From contig CAKQQU010000039.1 of the NCBI GenBank assembly GCA_934271085.1, forward strand, positions 1-14,154: a stretch of 14,154 bases of DNA, read 5' to 3'. The notes beneath the pieces were generated by a model. That model saw only the letters and a list, made by a program, of their open reading frames with translations. It had not been told where the DNA came from and ran no database searches. Source of the stretch: an uncultured Bacillota bacterium (lineage in GTDB: Bacteria; Bacillota; Dehalobacteriia; UBA4068). The stretch's first letter is position 1, and every line of letters begins with the position of its first letter. A program made the position numbers and the translations under genes. Positions 1 to 6,703 of the stretch are shown here, piece after piece.

Positions 1-43
1 GGATTTTTTTAAACAGTACATTCTGGCTTTTCGGAGGCTTTTT

Positions 44-1024
44 ATGAAAAAGGGTTTTATTTATATTGCCATAGCTACTTTAATGTTCAGTACAATGGAA
101 ATTGCCCTGAAATTTATCTGCGATATTTATAATCCCATACAGCTCAATTTTATACGGTTTTTTATAGGCGGTATGGTATTACTGCCTTTTGCCATCAGAA
201 AACTGAAGACTAAAAAAATTACTCTTAGTCCCAGAGATCTTATCCCCTTTATTGGCATAGGGTTTATCGGCATATCGGTAAGCATGACTCTGTATCAGTT
301 TTCTGTCATATATGCGGAGGCTTCTGTAGTTGCCATTATTTTCTCCAGCAATCCCCTGTTCGTAATGATACTGGCCTATTTTATCCTGGGAGAATCTATA
401 CACCGGCGTAATGTTTTTGCTCTGATATTCGATCTGCTGGGTATATTCTTTATAATTGCGCCATGGCGAACCAGCATAAATATAACCGGCGAGATACTGA
501 TAATAATTTCCACCGTTCTTTTTGCCCTTTACGGAGTTATTGGTAAAAAATACAGCGATAAATACAATGGAGTGGTCACTACCTGTTTCAGTTCTTTGTT
601 CGGAAGCGCTATTCTGATGGTAATGTCTGCGCTTACCCATATTCCTGCCATAGGAGATGCGCTGGCGTCTGCCGGGCTTTCGTCATTTGCGTATATACCT
701 TTTGTTTCCGGTTTTTCCTGGTCAACCCTGCCCTATTTGCTTTATGTGGGAATTTGCGTTACGGGTATAGGTTATGCCACATATTTTATGGCTATGGAGA
801 AAACCTCGGCCAATACCGCTTCCCTGGTATTTTTTTTCAAGCCGGTTTTAGCACCGATACTGGCTTACTTCTTTCTTCAGGAAATACCTACTTTCAACCG
901 CTATATCGGCCTTGGTTTTATACTGCTGGGCTCTCTTATAAATATTATTCCCCCCTTGCTCCATTCACATGGCAGCAAAAAGGAGCCAGCGCCTGATGCC
1001 GGTATAAAAGAAACAGATAGGTAA
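44..1024 (+). CDS. DMT superfamily (EamA-type) membrane transporter
   Basis: A 326-residue protein that is almost entirely hydrophobic, with about ten membrane segments arranged as two EamA repeats (roughly residues 6-140 and 150-303). The second repeat has the typical late motif around GYATYFMAMEKTSANTASL followed by KPVLAPILAYFFLQE, characteristic of drug/metabolite exporters. The C-terminus (about 305-326) is a short charged cytoplasmic tail. Family members export amino acids, nucleosides or other metabolites; the substrate cannot be read here. GGAGG at 33-37 lies 6 bases before the ATG, so this start is good. Its promoter is outside the window; bases 1-43 hold only a T-run and this ribosome binding site. 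The stop abuts the -35 box of the next unit, so it is probably the last gene of its transcript. Confidence 0.9.
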   Translation: MKKGFIYIAIATLMFSTMEIALKFICDIYNPIQLNFIRFFIGGMVLLPFAIRKLKTKKITLSPRDLIPFIGIGFIGISVSMTLYQFSVIYAEASVVAIIFSSNPLFVMILAYFILGESIHRRNVFALIFDLLGIFFIIAPWRTSINITGEILIIISTVLFALYGVIGKKYSDKYNGVVTTCFSSLFGSAILMVMSALTHIPAIGDALASAGLSSFAYIPFVSGFSWSTLPYLLYVGICVTGIGYATYFMAMEKTSANTASLVFFFKPVLAPILAYFFLQEIPTFNRYIGLGFILLGSLINIIPPLLHSHGSKKEPAPDAGIKETDR

Positions 1025-1053
1025 TTGACTTTAATTTTTTCATTTGTTATACT
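1025..1053 (+). promoter_or_regulatory. Sigma-A type promoter of the scfA-scfB unit
   Basis: TTGACT (1025-1030) and TATACT (1048-1053) are separated by 17 bases, and TGT directly before the -10 gives an extended -10. It starts right after the upstream stop codon. Transcription would begin near 1060, giving a leader of about 70 bases. Confidence 0.8.
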
Positions 1054-1070
1054 ACATATATTATAGAGGC

Positions 1071-1103
1071 TATCTGTCTTTGCGTAGCGTTAGCAAGCAG
1101 ATA
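1071..1103 (+). promoter_or_regulatory. Stem-loop in the scfA 5' leader
   Basis: TATCTG (1071-1076) pairs with CAGATA (1098-1103), and inside it CTTTGC pairs with GCAAG with one bulge. It ends about 13 bases before the GGAG of scfA, so it could stabilise the message or tune translation. It does not match a riboswitch class I know. Confidence 0.45.
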
Positions 1104-1132
1104 AATTGAACAGAATGGAGATGCGAATAATA

Positions 1133-1279
1133 ATGGAAAGAATCAAAACCATTGAAACACGTAATCTGTGCGAAAGCGCCAAAAAGGGCGGTTGCGGAGA
1201 ATGCCAGACCTCCTGCCAGTCTGCTTGCAAGACCAGCTGCGGCGTTGCCAATCAGAAATGCGAGAATCAGGATAAGTAA
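1133..1279 (+). CDS. scfA: SCIFF-family ranthipeptide precursor (scfA)
   Basis: A 48-residue peptide with the family core GGCGECQTSCQSACKTSC at residues 19-36, then V38, N40-Q41 and a last Cys at 43. This is the six-Cys-in-forty-five RiPP precursor that is nearly universal in Clostridia; its cognate radical SAM enzyme is the next gene. Such enzymes make Cys-to-side-chain thioethers (ranthipeptides). The six conserved cysteines are 21, 24, 28, 32, 36 and 43. Two oddities: an extra Cys13, and Gly37 where the characterised homologue has Thr. In-frame ATGs also lie at 1115 and 1121; 1133 is preferred because MERIKTI matches the usual family N-terminus (MKxIKT) and GGAG at 1117-1120 can only serve this start, at a slightly long 12-base spacing. 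The gene is too short for ordinary ORF calling. Confidence 0.95.
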   Translation: MERIKTIETRNLCESAKKGGCGECQTSCQSACKTSCGVANQKCENQDK

Positions 1280-1300
1280 AGATTCGCAATATATGAAAGC

Positions 1301-1327
1301 TGCCGCCTGAAAAAGGCGGCATTTTTT
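1301..1327 (+). terminator. Intercistronic terminator/attenuator between scfA and scfB
   Basis: TGCCGCCT (1301-1308) pairs perfectly with AGGCGGCA (1314-1321) around a GAAAA loop, followed by six T. AAAGC before it and GCTTT after it (1330-1334) could extend the stem. No new promoter is visible before scfB, so partial read-through would make precursor message in excess over enzyme message, as is common in RiPP operons. Confidence 0.85.
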
Positions 1328-1373
1328 ATGCTTTAAAGGCTGTAAGGACATAAATTTTAAGGAGAAACCCTGT

Positions 1374-2750
1374 ATGGTTCATCAGTATAAATTGAATGGC
1401 TACAATATCGTTTTGGATTCCTGTTCCGGATCCATACACGTTGTGGATGAGGTTGCTTATGATATTATATCCATGTTTCCGGATCACAGCCATGATGAGA
1501 TCATAGCGGCAATGTCTGATAAATATGCCGGCCGGGATGATGTTACTGAGGTGGAGCTGCGTCAGTGCATTGCAGATGTGGAGGGCCTGATCCGGGAAGG
1601 CAAGCTTTACAGCCGGGATGAATTTGCGGATATTGCAGGCACTTTGAAAGAACGTTCCGGCAATGTGATAAAAGCGCTTTGTCTGCACGTTGCCCATACC
1701 TGCAATCTTAACTGCGCTTATTGCTTTGCCAGCCAGGGAAAATATCACGGTGAACGGGCCCTGATGAGTTTTGATGTAGGCAAGCGTGCTCTGGATTTTC
1801 TTATGGATAACTCCGGCTCCCGTACCAATCTGGAAGTAGATTTTTTTGGCGGAGAGCCCTTGATGAACTGGGATGTGGTTAAAAGGCTTGTGGAATATGC
1901 CCGCAGCGTGGAAAAGCAACGGGGAAAAAATTTCCGTTTTACCCTTACCACCAATGGTATTCTGATAGATGACGAAGTAATTGACTTTGCCAACAGGGAA
2001 ATGAGCAATGTCGTGCTTTCTTTGGACGGGCGTAAGGAGATAAATGACGCAACCCGGGTAGATTATGCAGGCAAAGGCAGCTACGACAGGATAGTGCCCA
2101 AATTTCAGCGGTTGGTAAAGGCTCGCGGCGGCAAAAATTACTATATGCGGGGCACATTTACCCATGCCAATCCGGATTTCACCAATGATGTATTCCATAT
2201 GGCAGATCTGGGATTCAGCGAGCTGAGCATGGAACCGGTGGTCTGCTCTGCCGATGACCCCGCCGCCCTCACTCCGGAGGATATTGAAATAGTCAAGGAG
2301 CAGTATGAGATCCTGGCCAAAGATATGCTGCGCCGGGAAAAAGAGGGCAAGCCGATAACATTTTATCATTATATGCTGGATCTTACCGGGGGCCCCTGCA
2401 TTTATAAGCGGCTGTCCGGCTGCGGCTCCGGAACTGAATATATGGCAGTCACTCCCTGGGGCGATCTTTATCCCTGCCATCAATTTGTGGGGGACGAGTC
2501 CTTTAAGCTGGGAGATATCTGGCAGGGCGTTACCAATGACAAGCTGCGGGAAGAATTCCGGGCCTGCAACGCCTATTCTAGGCCGGAATGTACTGATTGC
2601 TGGGCAAAGCTTTATTGCTCCGGCGGCTGCGCGGCCAATGCCTATCATGCCAGCGGTAATATCAGAGGAATATATGAAGCCGGTTGCCAGTTGTTCCGCA
2701 AGCGTCTGGAATGTGCTATCATGCTTAAAGTAGCCGCAGAGGATAAATAA
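1374..2750 (+). CDS. scfB: SCIFF radical SAM/SPASM maturase (scfB)
   Basis: A 458-residue peptide-modifying radical SAM enzyme. Residues 1 to about 85 look like a PqqD-like RiPP recognition element (HVVDEVAYDIISMF, then short helices). The radical SAM core begins near residue 100 with CNLNCAYC (C110, C114, C117), which binds the SAM-cleaving 4Fe-4S cluster. FFGGEP (157-162) and TLTTNG (190-195) are standard SAM-site motifs. The C-terminal SPASM domain supplies cysteines for two auxiliary clusters: C342, C350, C368, then C406, C409, C415, C419 and C438. Family members install thioethers on SCIFF peptides using SAM and a reductant. AAGGAG (1359-1364) lies 9 bases before the ATG. The stop overlaps the start of the next gene by one base (TAATG), so the two are translationally coupled. 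Confidence 0.95.
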   Translation: MVHQYKLNGYNIVLDSCSGSIHVVDEVAYDIISMFPDHSHDEIIAAMSDKYAGRDDVTEVELRQCIADVEGLIREGKLYSRDEFADIAGTLKERSGNVIKALCLHVAHTCNLNCAYCFASQGKYHGERALMSFDVGKRALDFLMDNSGSRTNLEVDFFGGEPLMNWDVVKRLVEYARSVEKQRGKNFRFTLTTNGILIDDEVIDFANREMSNVVLSLDGRKEINDATRVDYAGKGSYDRIVPKFQRLVKARGGKNYYMRGTFTHANPDFTNDVFHMADLGFSELSMEPVVCSADDPAALTPEDIEIVKEQYEILAKDMLRREKEGKPITFYHYMLDLTGGPCIYKRLSGCGSGTEYMAVTPWGDLYPCHQFVGDESFKLGDIWQGVTNDKLREEFRACNAYSRPECTDCWAKLYCSGGCAANAYHASGNIRGIYEAGCQLFRKRLECAIMLKVAAEDK

Positions 2751-4081
2751 TGCGTACGCCGATCGTTGATTTTCTGAAAGATTATCAAAAAAAGGGAATG
2801 GCCCGCTTTCATATGCCGGGGCATAAAGGCAAAAATTTTTTGGGCTGTGAACCCTGGGATATTACCGAAATAGATGGGGCTGATTCCCTTTATGAAGCAT
2901 CCGGTATAATTGCCGAAAGCGAAAGGAATGCATCAGCTCTCTTTGGCTCGCAAAAGACATGTTATTCGGTGGAAGGATCCAGCCATTGCATCCGCACTAT
3001 GCTGTATCTTGCCTTGACCAACCGGCCCAAAAACGCTCTGCCGGTTATCGTGGCGGCCCGTAATGTTCATAAAGCATTTGTTTATGCAGCAGCTTTGCTG
3101 GGGTTTGATATTGTATGGCTATGGCCTGAGGAAAGCCGCTCTCTTTGTTGCTGTCCGGTTACTGCCGCCTCTTTGGAAGCTGTTTTGAGTAAGCTTTCCG
3201 CCCCTCCGGCTGCGGTGTATATTACCAGTCCCGATTATTTGGGGTCAATGGCTGATATCAGGAGCCTGGCTGATGTTTGTCATCGCCAAGGGACGATACT
3301 GGCGGTAGACAATGCTCACGGCGCTTATCTGCATTTCCTCCCCTGCCCTGCCCATCCCCTTGACCTGGGGGCTGATATTTGCTGCGATTCCGCCCACAAG
3401 ACCCTGCCTGTGCTTACCGGCGGCGCTTACCTGCATATATCCGATAATTTGCCGCAAGTATATGCCCATGGGGCCAAAGCTGCTCTGGCTTTGTTCGGCT
3501 CTACCAGTCCTTCTTATCTGATAATGGCATCCCTGGATAACTGTAACCGCTATCTGGCCGAGGAATATCCTGCTAGGCTAAGTGAATATGTTCGCCGGAT
3601 GGCAGCGCTCAGAAGAGAATTACAGGAAAATGGCTGGCAGCTTCATGACAGCGATCCCCTGCGGCTAACCGTTTGCGCGCCTTCGGGTACAAGCGGCTTT
3701 GAGCTGGGAGAGAAGCTGCGGCATAAGGGTATGGAATGTGAATACGCAGATGATTCTTATCTGGTATTGATGGTGACCCCGGAAAACACTGATAAGGAGC
3801 TGGCGGTTTTGTCGGCAGCCCTAGGGTATAATCATTTTCCTGCCGGGAATAAGCCTGTGCTGCCTTTAGCCCGCAGCCAGCAGGTAATATCCGTTCGCGA
3901 TGCCTTTTTTGCTCCTCATGAAGTCATACCTGCAGCAGTGTCTTTGGGACGCATATGCGGCTCACCCACTGTATCGTGTCCCCCGGCTATACCCATCGCC
4001 ATAACAGGAGAAATAATAGGTCCAGAGGCCTGCGAACTGTTCATGTATTATGGGCTAGAAATGGTGGATGTGCTTAAATAA
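2750..4081 (+). CDS. Orn/Lys/Arg decarboxylase-family PLP enzyme
   Basis: A 443-residue fold-type I PLP enzyme. The N-terminus has HMPGHKG (21-27), the hallmark of this family. D187 in AVDNAHG should pair with the pyridine nitrogen of PLP, and K217 in DSAHKTLP should form the Schiff base. The C-terminal domain ends with PPAIPIAITGEIIGPEA, also a family signature. It matches the shorter Gram-positive form (B. subtilis YaaO/SpeA-like) without the long N-terminal wing domain of the E. coli inducible enzymes. Lys, Arg and Orn decarboxylation are all possible; the sequence alone does not decide. Its ATG overlaps the scfB stop (TAATG) and it lacks a separate promoter, so it is cotranscribed and coupled with the ranthipeptide maturase. 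Whether it acts on that peptide or only shares its expression is unknown. Confidence 0.85.
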   Translation: MRTPIVDFLKDYQKKGMARFHMPGHKGKNFLGCEPWDITEIDGADSLYEASGIIAESERNASALFGSQKTCYSVEGSSHCIRTMLYLALTNRPKNALPVIVAARNVHKAFVYAAALLGFDIVWLWPEESRSLCCCPVTAASLEAVLSKLSAPPAAVYITSPDYLGSMADIRSLADVCHRQGTILAVDNAHGAYLHFLPCPAHPLDLGADICCDSAHKTLPVLTGGAYLHISDNLPQVYAHGAKAALALFGSTSPSYLIMASLDNCNRYLAEEYPARLSEYVRRMAALRRELQENGWQLHDSDPLRLTVCAPSGTSGFELGEKLRHKGMECEYADDSYLVLMVTPENTDKELAVLSAALGYNHFPAGNKPVLPLARSQQVISVRDAFFAPHEVIPAAVSLGRICGSPTVSCPPAIPIAITGEIIGPEACELFMYYGLEMVDVLK

Positions 4082-4145
4082 AAACATCCACATTATTATT
4101 TATCCGGCTTACTTTTTGGCATATTTTTTATCCAGATAATTATTA

Positions 4146-4192
4146 AAGCAGGCTAAACCAGCTTTTGAGCTTGGTGAAGCCTGCTTCTTTTT
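4146..4192. terminator. Terminator between two convergent units
   Basis: AAGCAGGCT (4146-4154) pairs with AGCCTGCTT (4178-4186), followed by CTTTTT; an inner arm ACCAGCT / AGCTTGGT continues the stem with one bulge. The T-run is better on the plus side, ending the scf operon. The minus side (metA) has only TTTAATAAT but probably uses the same hairpin. Confidence 0.8.
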
Positions 4193-4207
4193 AGCAATTA
4201 AGAGCCG

Positions 4208-5134
4208 TTATATTATCCTGGCTATGCTGGATATATCATAAGGCGTTGTCTGATATACGAAATAGTTGAGCCAGTTTTGATAAAGCAGATTGGCATGGCT
4301 GCGCCAGGTAACCACAGGAGCTTTTGTATCATCATCATCGGGATAATAATTGCAGGGTATTTTTATGGGAAGCCCCTGGCTTTTATCCCGGTCATACTCA
4401 GCCTTCAGAGTATTTGCATCATATTCAGCATGTCCAGTAATAAATACCTGTCTGCCGCCTTCGGTGGAAATTGCATATACTCCTGCCTGATCAGAAGAGG
4501 CAAGTATCTTTAACTTGCTGCAGCGTTCAACATCTTCCCTGTATATAGCCGTATGGCGGGAATGGGGCGCCATAAATGTATCATCGAATCCTCTCATAAG
4601 CATGCTGCTGCGCCGCTCTACCCGATGAGGAAAAACTCCAAACAGCTTTTCGGCAAGATCGTGTTTGGGGATGCCGTAATGGTAGTAAAGCCCGGCCTGT
4701 GCCCCCCAACAGATATGAAAGGTACTGTAAACATGGGTGCGGCTCCATTCCATGATCTGGCACAGCTCCTGCCAGTATTCAACCTGTTCAAAAGGAATCT
4801 GCTCCACCGGCGCGCCGGTTATTATCATACCGTCATAGTATTTGTCCTGCACCTTGTCAAAAGTGGTATAAAACTTGAACATATGGTCTTTTGAGGTATT
4901 TTTTGCCTCATGGCTGGCAGTTTGCATAAGTTCCAGATTGACCTGAAGGGGCGTATTGCCCAAAAGCCTGGCCAACTGGGTCTCGGTAACTATTTTGGTG
5001 GGCATGAGATTAAGCACAAGTATTTCCAGGGGACGTATATCCTGGCTGATGGCCCGGTTTTCATCCATTATGAAAATATTTTCCGCCGCCAGAGTTTTGG
5101 CTGCCGGAAGATCATTGGGTATTCTGATGGGCAT
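4208..5134 (-). CDS. metA: Homoserine O-acetyltransferase (MetA type)
   Basis: A 308-residue MetA-family acyltransferase that activates homoserine for sulfhydrylation in the cytoplasm. C142 in HICWGAQAG is the acyl-accepting nucleophile, H235 and E237 in GHAEYD complete the catalytic set, and K47 in MPTK matches the oxyanion-hole lysine. Residue 111 is Glu (GAPVEQIP); in this family Glu111 goes with acetyl-CoA and Gly111 with succinyl-CoA, so the product should be O-acetylhomoserine despite homology to enzymes named succinyltransferase. That fits the upstream gene, which uses O-acetylhomoserine. AGGAGG (5144-5149) lies 9 bases before the ATG, within the 21-base gap after metY, so metY-metA is an operon governed by the leader upstream of metY. 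Confidence 0.95.
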   Translation of the reverse strand: MPIRIPNDLPAAKTLAAENIFIMDENRAISQDIRPLEILVLNLMPTKIVTETQLARLLGNTPLQVNLELMQTASHEAKNTSKDHMFKFYTTFDKVQDKYYDGMIITGAPVEQIPFEQVEYWQELCQIMEWSRTHVYSTFHICWGAQAGLYYHYGIPKHDLAEKLFGVFPHRVERRSSMLMRGFDDTFMAPHSRHTAIYREDVERCSKLKILASSDQAGVYAISTEGGRQVFITGHAEYDANTLKAEYDRDKSQGLPIKIPCNYYPDDDDTKAPVVTWRSHANLLYQNWLNYFVYQTTPYDISSIARII

Positions 5135-5155
5135 AATGCTTTTCCTCCTGTTATT

Positions 5156-6433
5156 TTAGTCAAGAGCCTGCTCAATATCGGCAATAAGATCCTGGGCATC
5201 CTCAAGACCACAGGAATATCTTATAAGATCGGCAGAAACTCCTGCCGCGCGCAGCTCATCATCATTCATTTGCCTGTGAGTAGTGCTTGCCGGATGCAGG
5301 CAGCAGGAGCGGGCGTCGGCTACATGAGTTTCGATAGCGGCTATTTTCAGTTTTCCCATAAAAGCTTCTGCCGCAGCTTTGCCGCCTTTTATGCCAAAGC
5401 TGATTACGCCGCAGGAACCATTGGGAAGATATTTGCATCCAAGCAGATAGTGTTTATCATTGGGCAGCCCGCAGTATTTGACCCAGGATATCTTATCATT
5501 GCTTTGCAGATATTCTGCCACAGCCTGAGCATTTTCGCAGTGGCGTTTCATTCTTATATGCAGGCTTTCCAGGCCCAAATTCAGATAAAAAGCATTCTGG
5601 GGAGATTGGATGGAGCCAAAATCTCTCATTAGTTGGGCTGTAGCCTTGGTAATAAAAGCTCCTTCAAGGCCAAATCTTTCTGTATAGGTAATTCCGTGAT
5701 AGCTTTCATCCGGGGTGCAGAGCCCGGGGAATTTTTCCGGATAAGCAGTCCAGTCAAATTTACCGGAATCCACGATGCAGCCGCCAACAGCCACGCCGTG
5801 TCCATCCATATATTTGGTGGTGGAATGGATAACAATATCTGCGCCCCATTCAATAGGCCGGCAATTGACAGGCGTAGCAAAGGTATTATCAATAATGAGA
5901 GGCACGCCATGAGCATGGGCGGCAGCAGCAAATTTTTCAATATCCAGCACGGTCAGGGCCGGGTTGGCAATGGTCTCACCGAAAACAGCCTTGGTATTGG
6001 GGCGGAAGGCAGCGTTCAGCTCCTCCGGGCTGCAATCCGGGGAAACAAAGGTGAAATCAATGCCCATACGTTTCATGGTAACAGAGAACAGATTAAAGGT
6101 GCCTCCGTAAATGCTGGCCGAAGATACTATATGATCGCCGCAGGAAGCGATATTAAAGATGCTGTAGAAAGAAGCAGCCTGGCCAGATGATGTTAGCATA
6201 GCCGCGCTGCCGCCTTCCAATGCGGCTATTTTAGCAGCTACCTTATCATTGGTAGGGTTCTGCAGGCGGGTGTAAAAATATCCCTCCGCCTCCAGATCAA
6301 AAAGCTTTCCCATATCCGCGCTGGTGGCATACTTGAAGGTAGTGCTCTGAACTATAGGTATCTGCCGAGGCTCACCATTGCCGGGGGTATAACCTCCTTG
6401 AACGCATTTTGTTCCTGTTTGATAATTTGCCAT
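5156..6433 (-). CDS. metY: O-acetylhomoserine sulfhydrylase (MetY)
   Basis: A 425-residue PLP enzyme of the Cys/Met metabolism family (fold type I) that condenses O-acetylhomoserine with sulfide to give homocysteine. YTRLQNPT (54-61) contributes phosphate-binding Tyr and Arg, D182 in IDNTFATP binds the pyridine ring, and K207 in HSTTKYMDGHG is the PLP lysine. The length and the loop near PEKFPGLCTPDESYHG (232-247) fit MetY rather than the shorter cystathionine enzymes. The start is the ATG at 6433: GGAAGGAG (6443-6450) lies 9 bases upstream and the N-terminus MANYQTGTKCVQGGY is typical. An in-frame TTG extension to 6553 runs backwards through the terminator and leader ORF and is not credible. 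Expression should depend on the attenuator at 6464-6614. Confidence 0.95.
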   Translation of the reverse strand: MANYQTGTKCVQGGYTPGNGEPRQIPIVQSTTFKYATSADMGKLFDLEAEGYFYTRLQNPTNDKVAAKIAALEGGSAAMLTSSGQAASFYSIFNIASCGDHIVSSASIYGGTFNLFSVTMKRMGIDFTFVSPDCSPEELNAAFRPNTKAVFGETIANPALTVLDIEKFAAAAHAHGVPLIIDNTFATPVNCRPIEWGADIVIHSTTKYMDGHGVAVGGCIVDSGKFDWTAYPEKFPGLCTPDESYHGITYTERFGLEGAFITKATAQLMRDFGSIQSPQNAFYLNLGLESLHIRMKRHCENAQAVAEYLQSNDKISWVKYCGLPNDKHYLLGCKYLPNGSCGVISFGIKGGKAAAEAFMGKLKIAAIETHVADARSCCLHPASTTHRQMNDDELRAAGVSADLIRYSCGLEDAQDLIADIEQALD

Positions 6434-6463
6434 TTTTCTGTTCTCCTTCCAAAAATGAATAAT

Positions 6464-6497
6464 AAAAAAGACGGTTATGGATGCATGACCATAACCG
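6464..6497 (-). terminator. Attenuator terminator (3:4 hairpin) upstream of metY
   Basis: On the minus strand CGGTTATGG (6497-6489) pairs perfectly with CCATAACCG (6480-6472) around an 8-base loop, followed by TCTTTTTT (6471-6464). The stem can extend outward through G.U, G-C and A-U pairs into the U-run. It lies between the metY promoter and the metY start, so it must be bypassed for metY-metA expression. Its 5' arm is shared with the antiterminator. Confidence 0.9.
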
Positions 6498-6566
6498 CCT
6501 TCGGTAAACAGTTCGCGACTTCCGCTAACAGACAGGATACGGGAACAGACCAAAGACGGTACATGG
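6489..6566 (-). promoter_or_regulatory. Antiterminator (2:3 pairing) of the metY leader
   Basis: Segment 2, CCGUCUUUGGU (6559-6549, leader codons 15-18), can pair without a break with segment 3, ACCGAAGGCGG (6505-6495): 11 pairs, two of them G.U. After a small internal loop, CCAU (6566-6563) also pairs with AUGG (6492-6489). Segment 3 includes the whole 5' arm of the terminator, so the two structures exclude each other. Pairing was found by hand; no energies were computed. Confidence 0.75.
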
Positions 6567-6602
6567 CATCATCATAACGTTCATCATCATGTACATCTTC
6601 AT
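6525..6602 (-). CDS. Methionine-rich leader peptide of the metY-metA operon
   Basis: A 25-codon ORF beginning MKMYMMMNVMMM and ending PYPVC, stopped by TAG at 6527-6525. Eight of 25 codons are ATG (1, 3, 5-7, 10-12), far above chance. A strong Shine-Dalgarno, AAGGAAGGAA (6620-6611), lies 8 bases before the ATG, and a consensus promoter lies about 40 bases further up. The codons fall inside alternative RNA hairpins, and a terminator follows about 28 bases after the stop. This is the arrangement of amino acid leader peptides such as TrpL or HisL: ribosomes short of charged elongator tRNA-Met would stall in the Met runs. The peptide itself need not have a function. The sequence and layout are seen; the mechanism is inferred. 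Confidence 0.85.
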   Translation of the reverse strand: MKMYMMMNVMMMPCTVFGLFPYPVC

Positions 6603-6614
6603 TGATACTGTTCC
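6542..6614 (-). promoter_or_regulatory. Protector hairpin (1:2 pairing) around the leader ORF
   Basis: Inner helix: GUACAUG (6594-6588, codons 3-5) with CAUGUAC (6565-6559, codons 13-15). Middle: GAAGA with UCUUU. Outer helix: GGAACAG (6614-6608, next to the Shine-Dalgarno) with CUGUUCC (6548-6542). Together about 19 pairs with small internal loops enclose most Met codons in the loop and sequester segment 2. A ribosome stalled on codons 3-12 would break it and free segment 2; with fast translation it can reform behind the ribosome. Confidence 0.7.
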
Positions 6615-6639
6615 TTCCTTTCTGAAAGATATTGCTAAT

Positions 6640-6668
6640 ATTGTACAGGCATCTCTCTTATTTGTCAA
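6640..6668 (-). promoter_or_regulatory. Sigma-A type promoter of the metY-metA operon
   Basis: Minus strand TTGACA (6668-6663) and TACAAT (6645-6640) with exactly 17 bases between them. Transcription would start near 6633, about 30 bases before the leader peptide start. It lies directly after the purC stop codon, so metY need not depend on purC transcription. Confidence 0.85.
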
Positions 6669-6703
6669 GAGCGCCGCCTAAGCTTTTTCAGTTCGCTCCT
6701 GGA

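Noticed and set aside
1326..2648. Long antisense ORF (about 440 codons) opposite scfB
   Set aside because: No family resemblance and it lies wholly within a clearly real radical SAM gene; a product of codon bias.
4910..5632. Plus-strand ORF of 240 codons opposite metA and metY
   Set aside because: Shadow of two recognised genes; no ribosome site or family motif.
6434..6553. N-terminal extension of metY from a TTG at 6553
   Set aside because: It would translate the terminator and overlap the leader ORF; the ATG at 6433 has an ideal ribosome site and the normal family N-terminus.
6434..6640. SAM-I riboswitch or Met T-box in the metY leader
   Set aside because: No S-box core helices and no T-box AGGGUGGNACCGCG-like element; the ATGATGAA-like bases are Met codons of the leader ORF.
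6669..6698. Hairpin after purC (GAGCG / CGCTC) as a terminator
   Set aside because: Only five pairs, a long loop and no U-run; it abuts the metY -35 box. purC may read through into metY.
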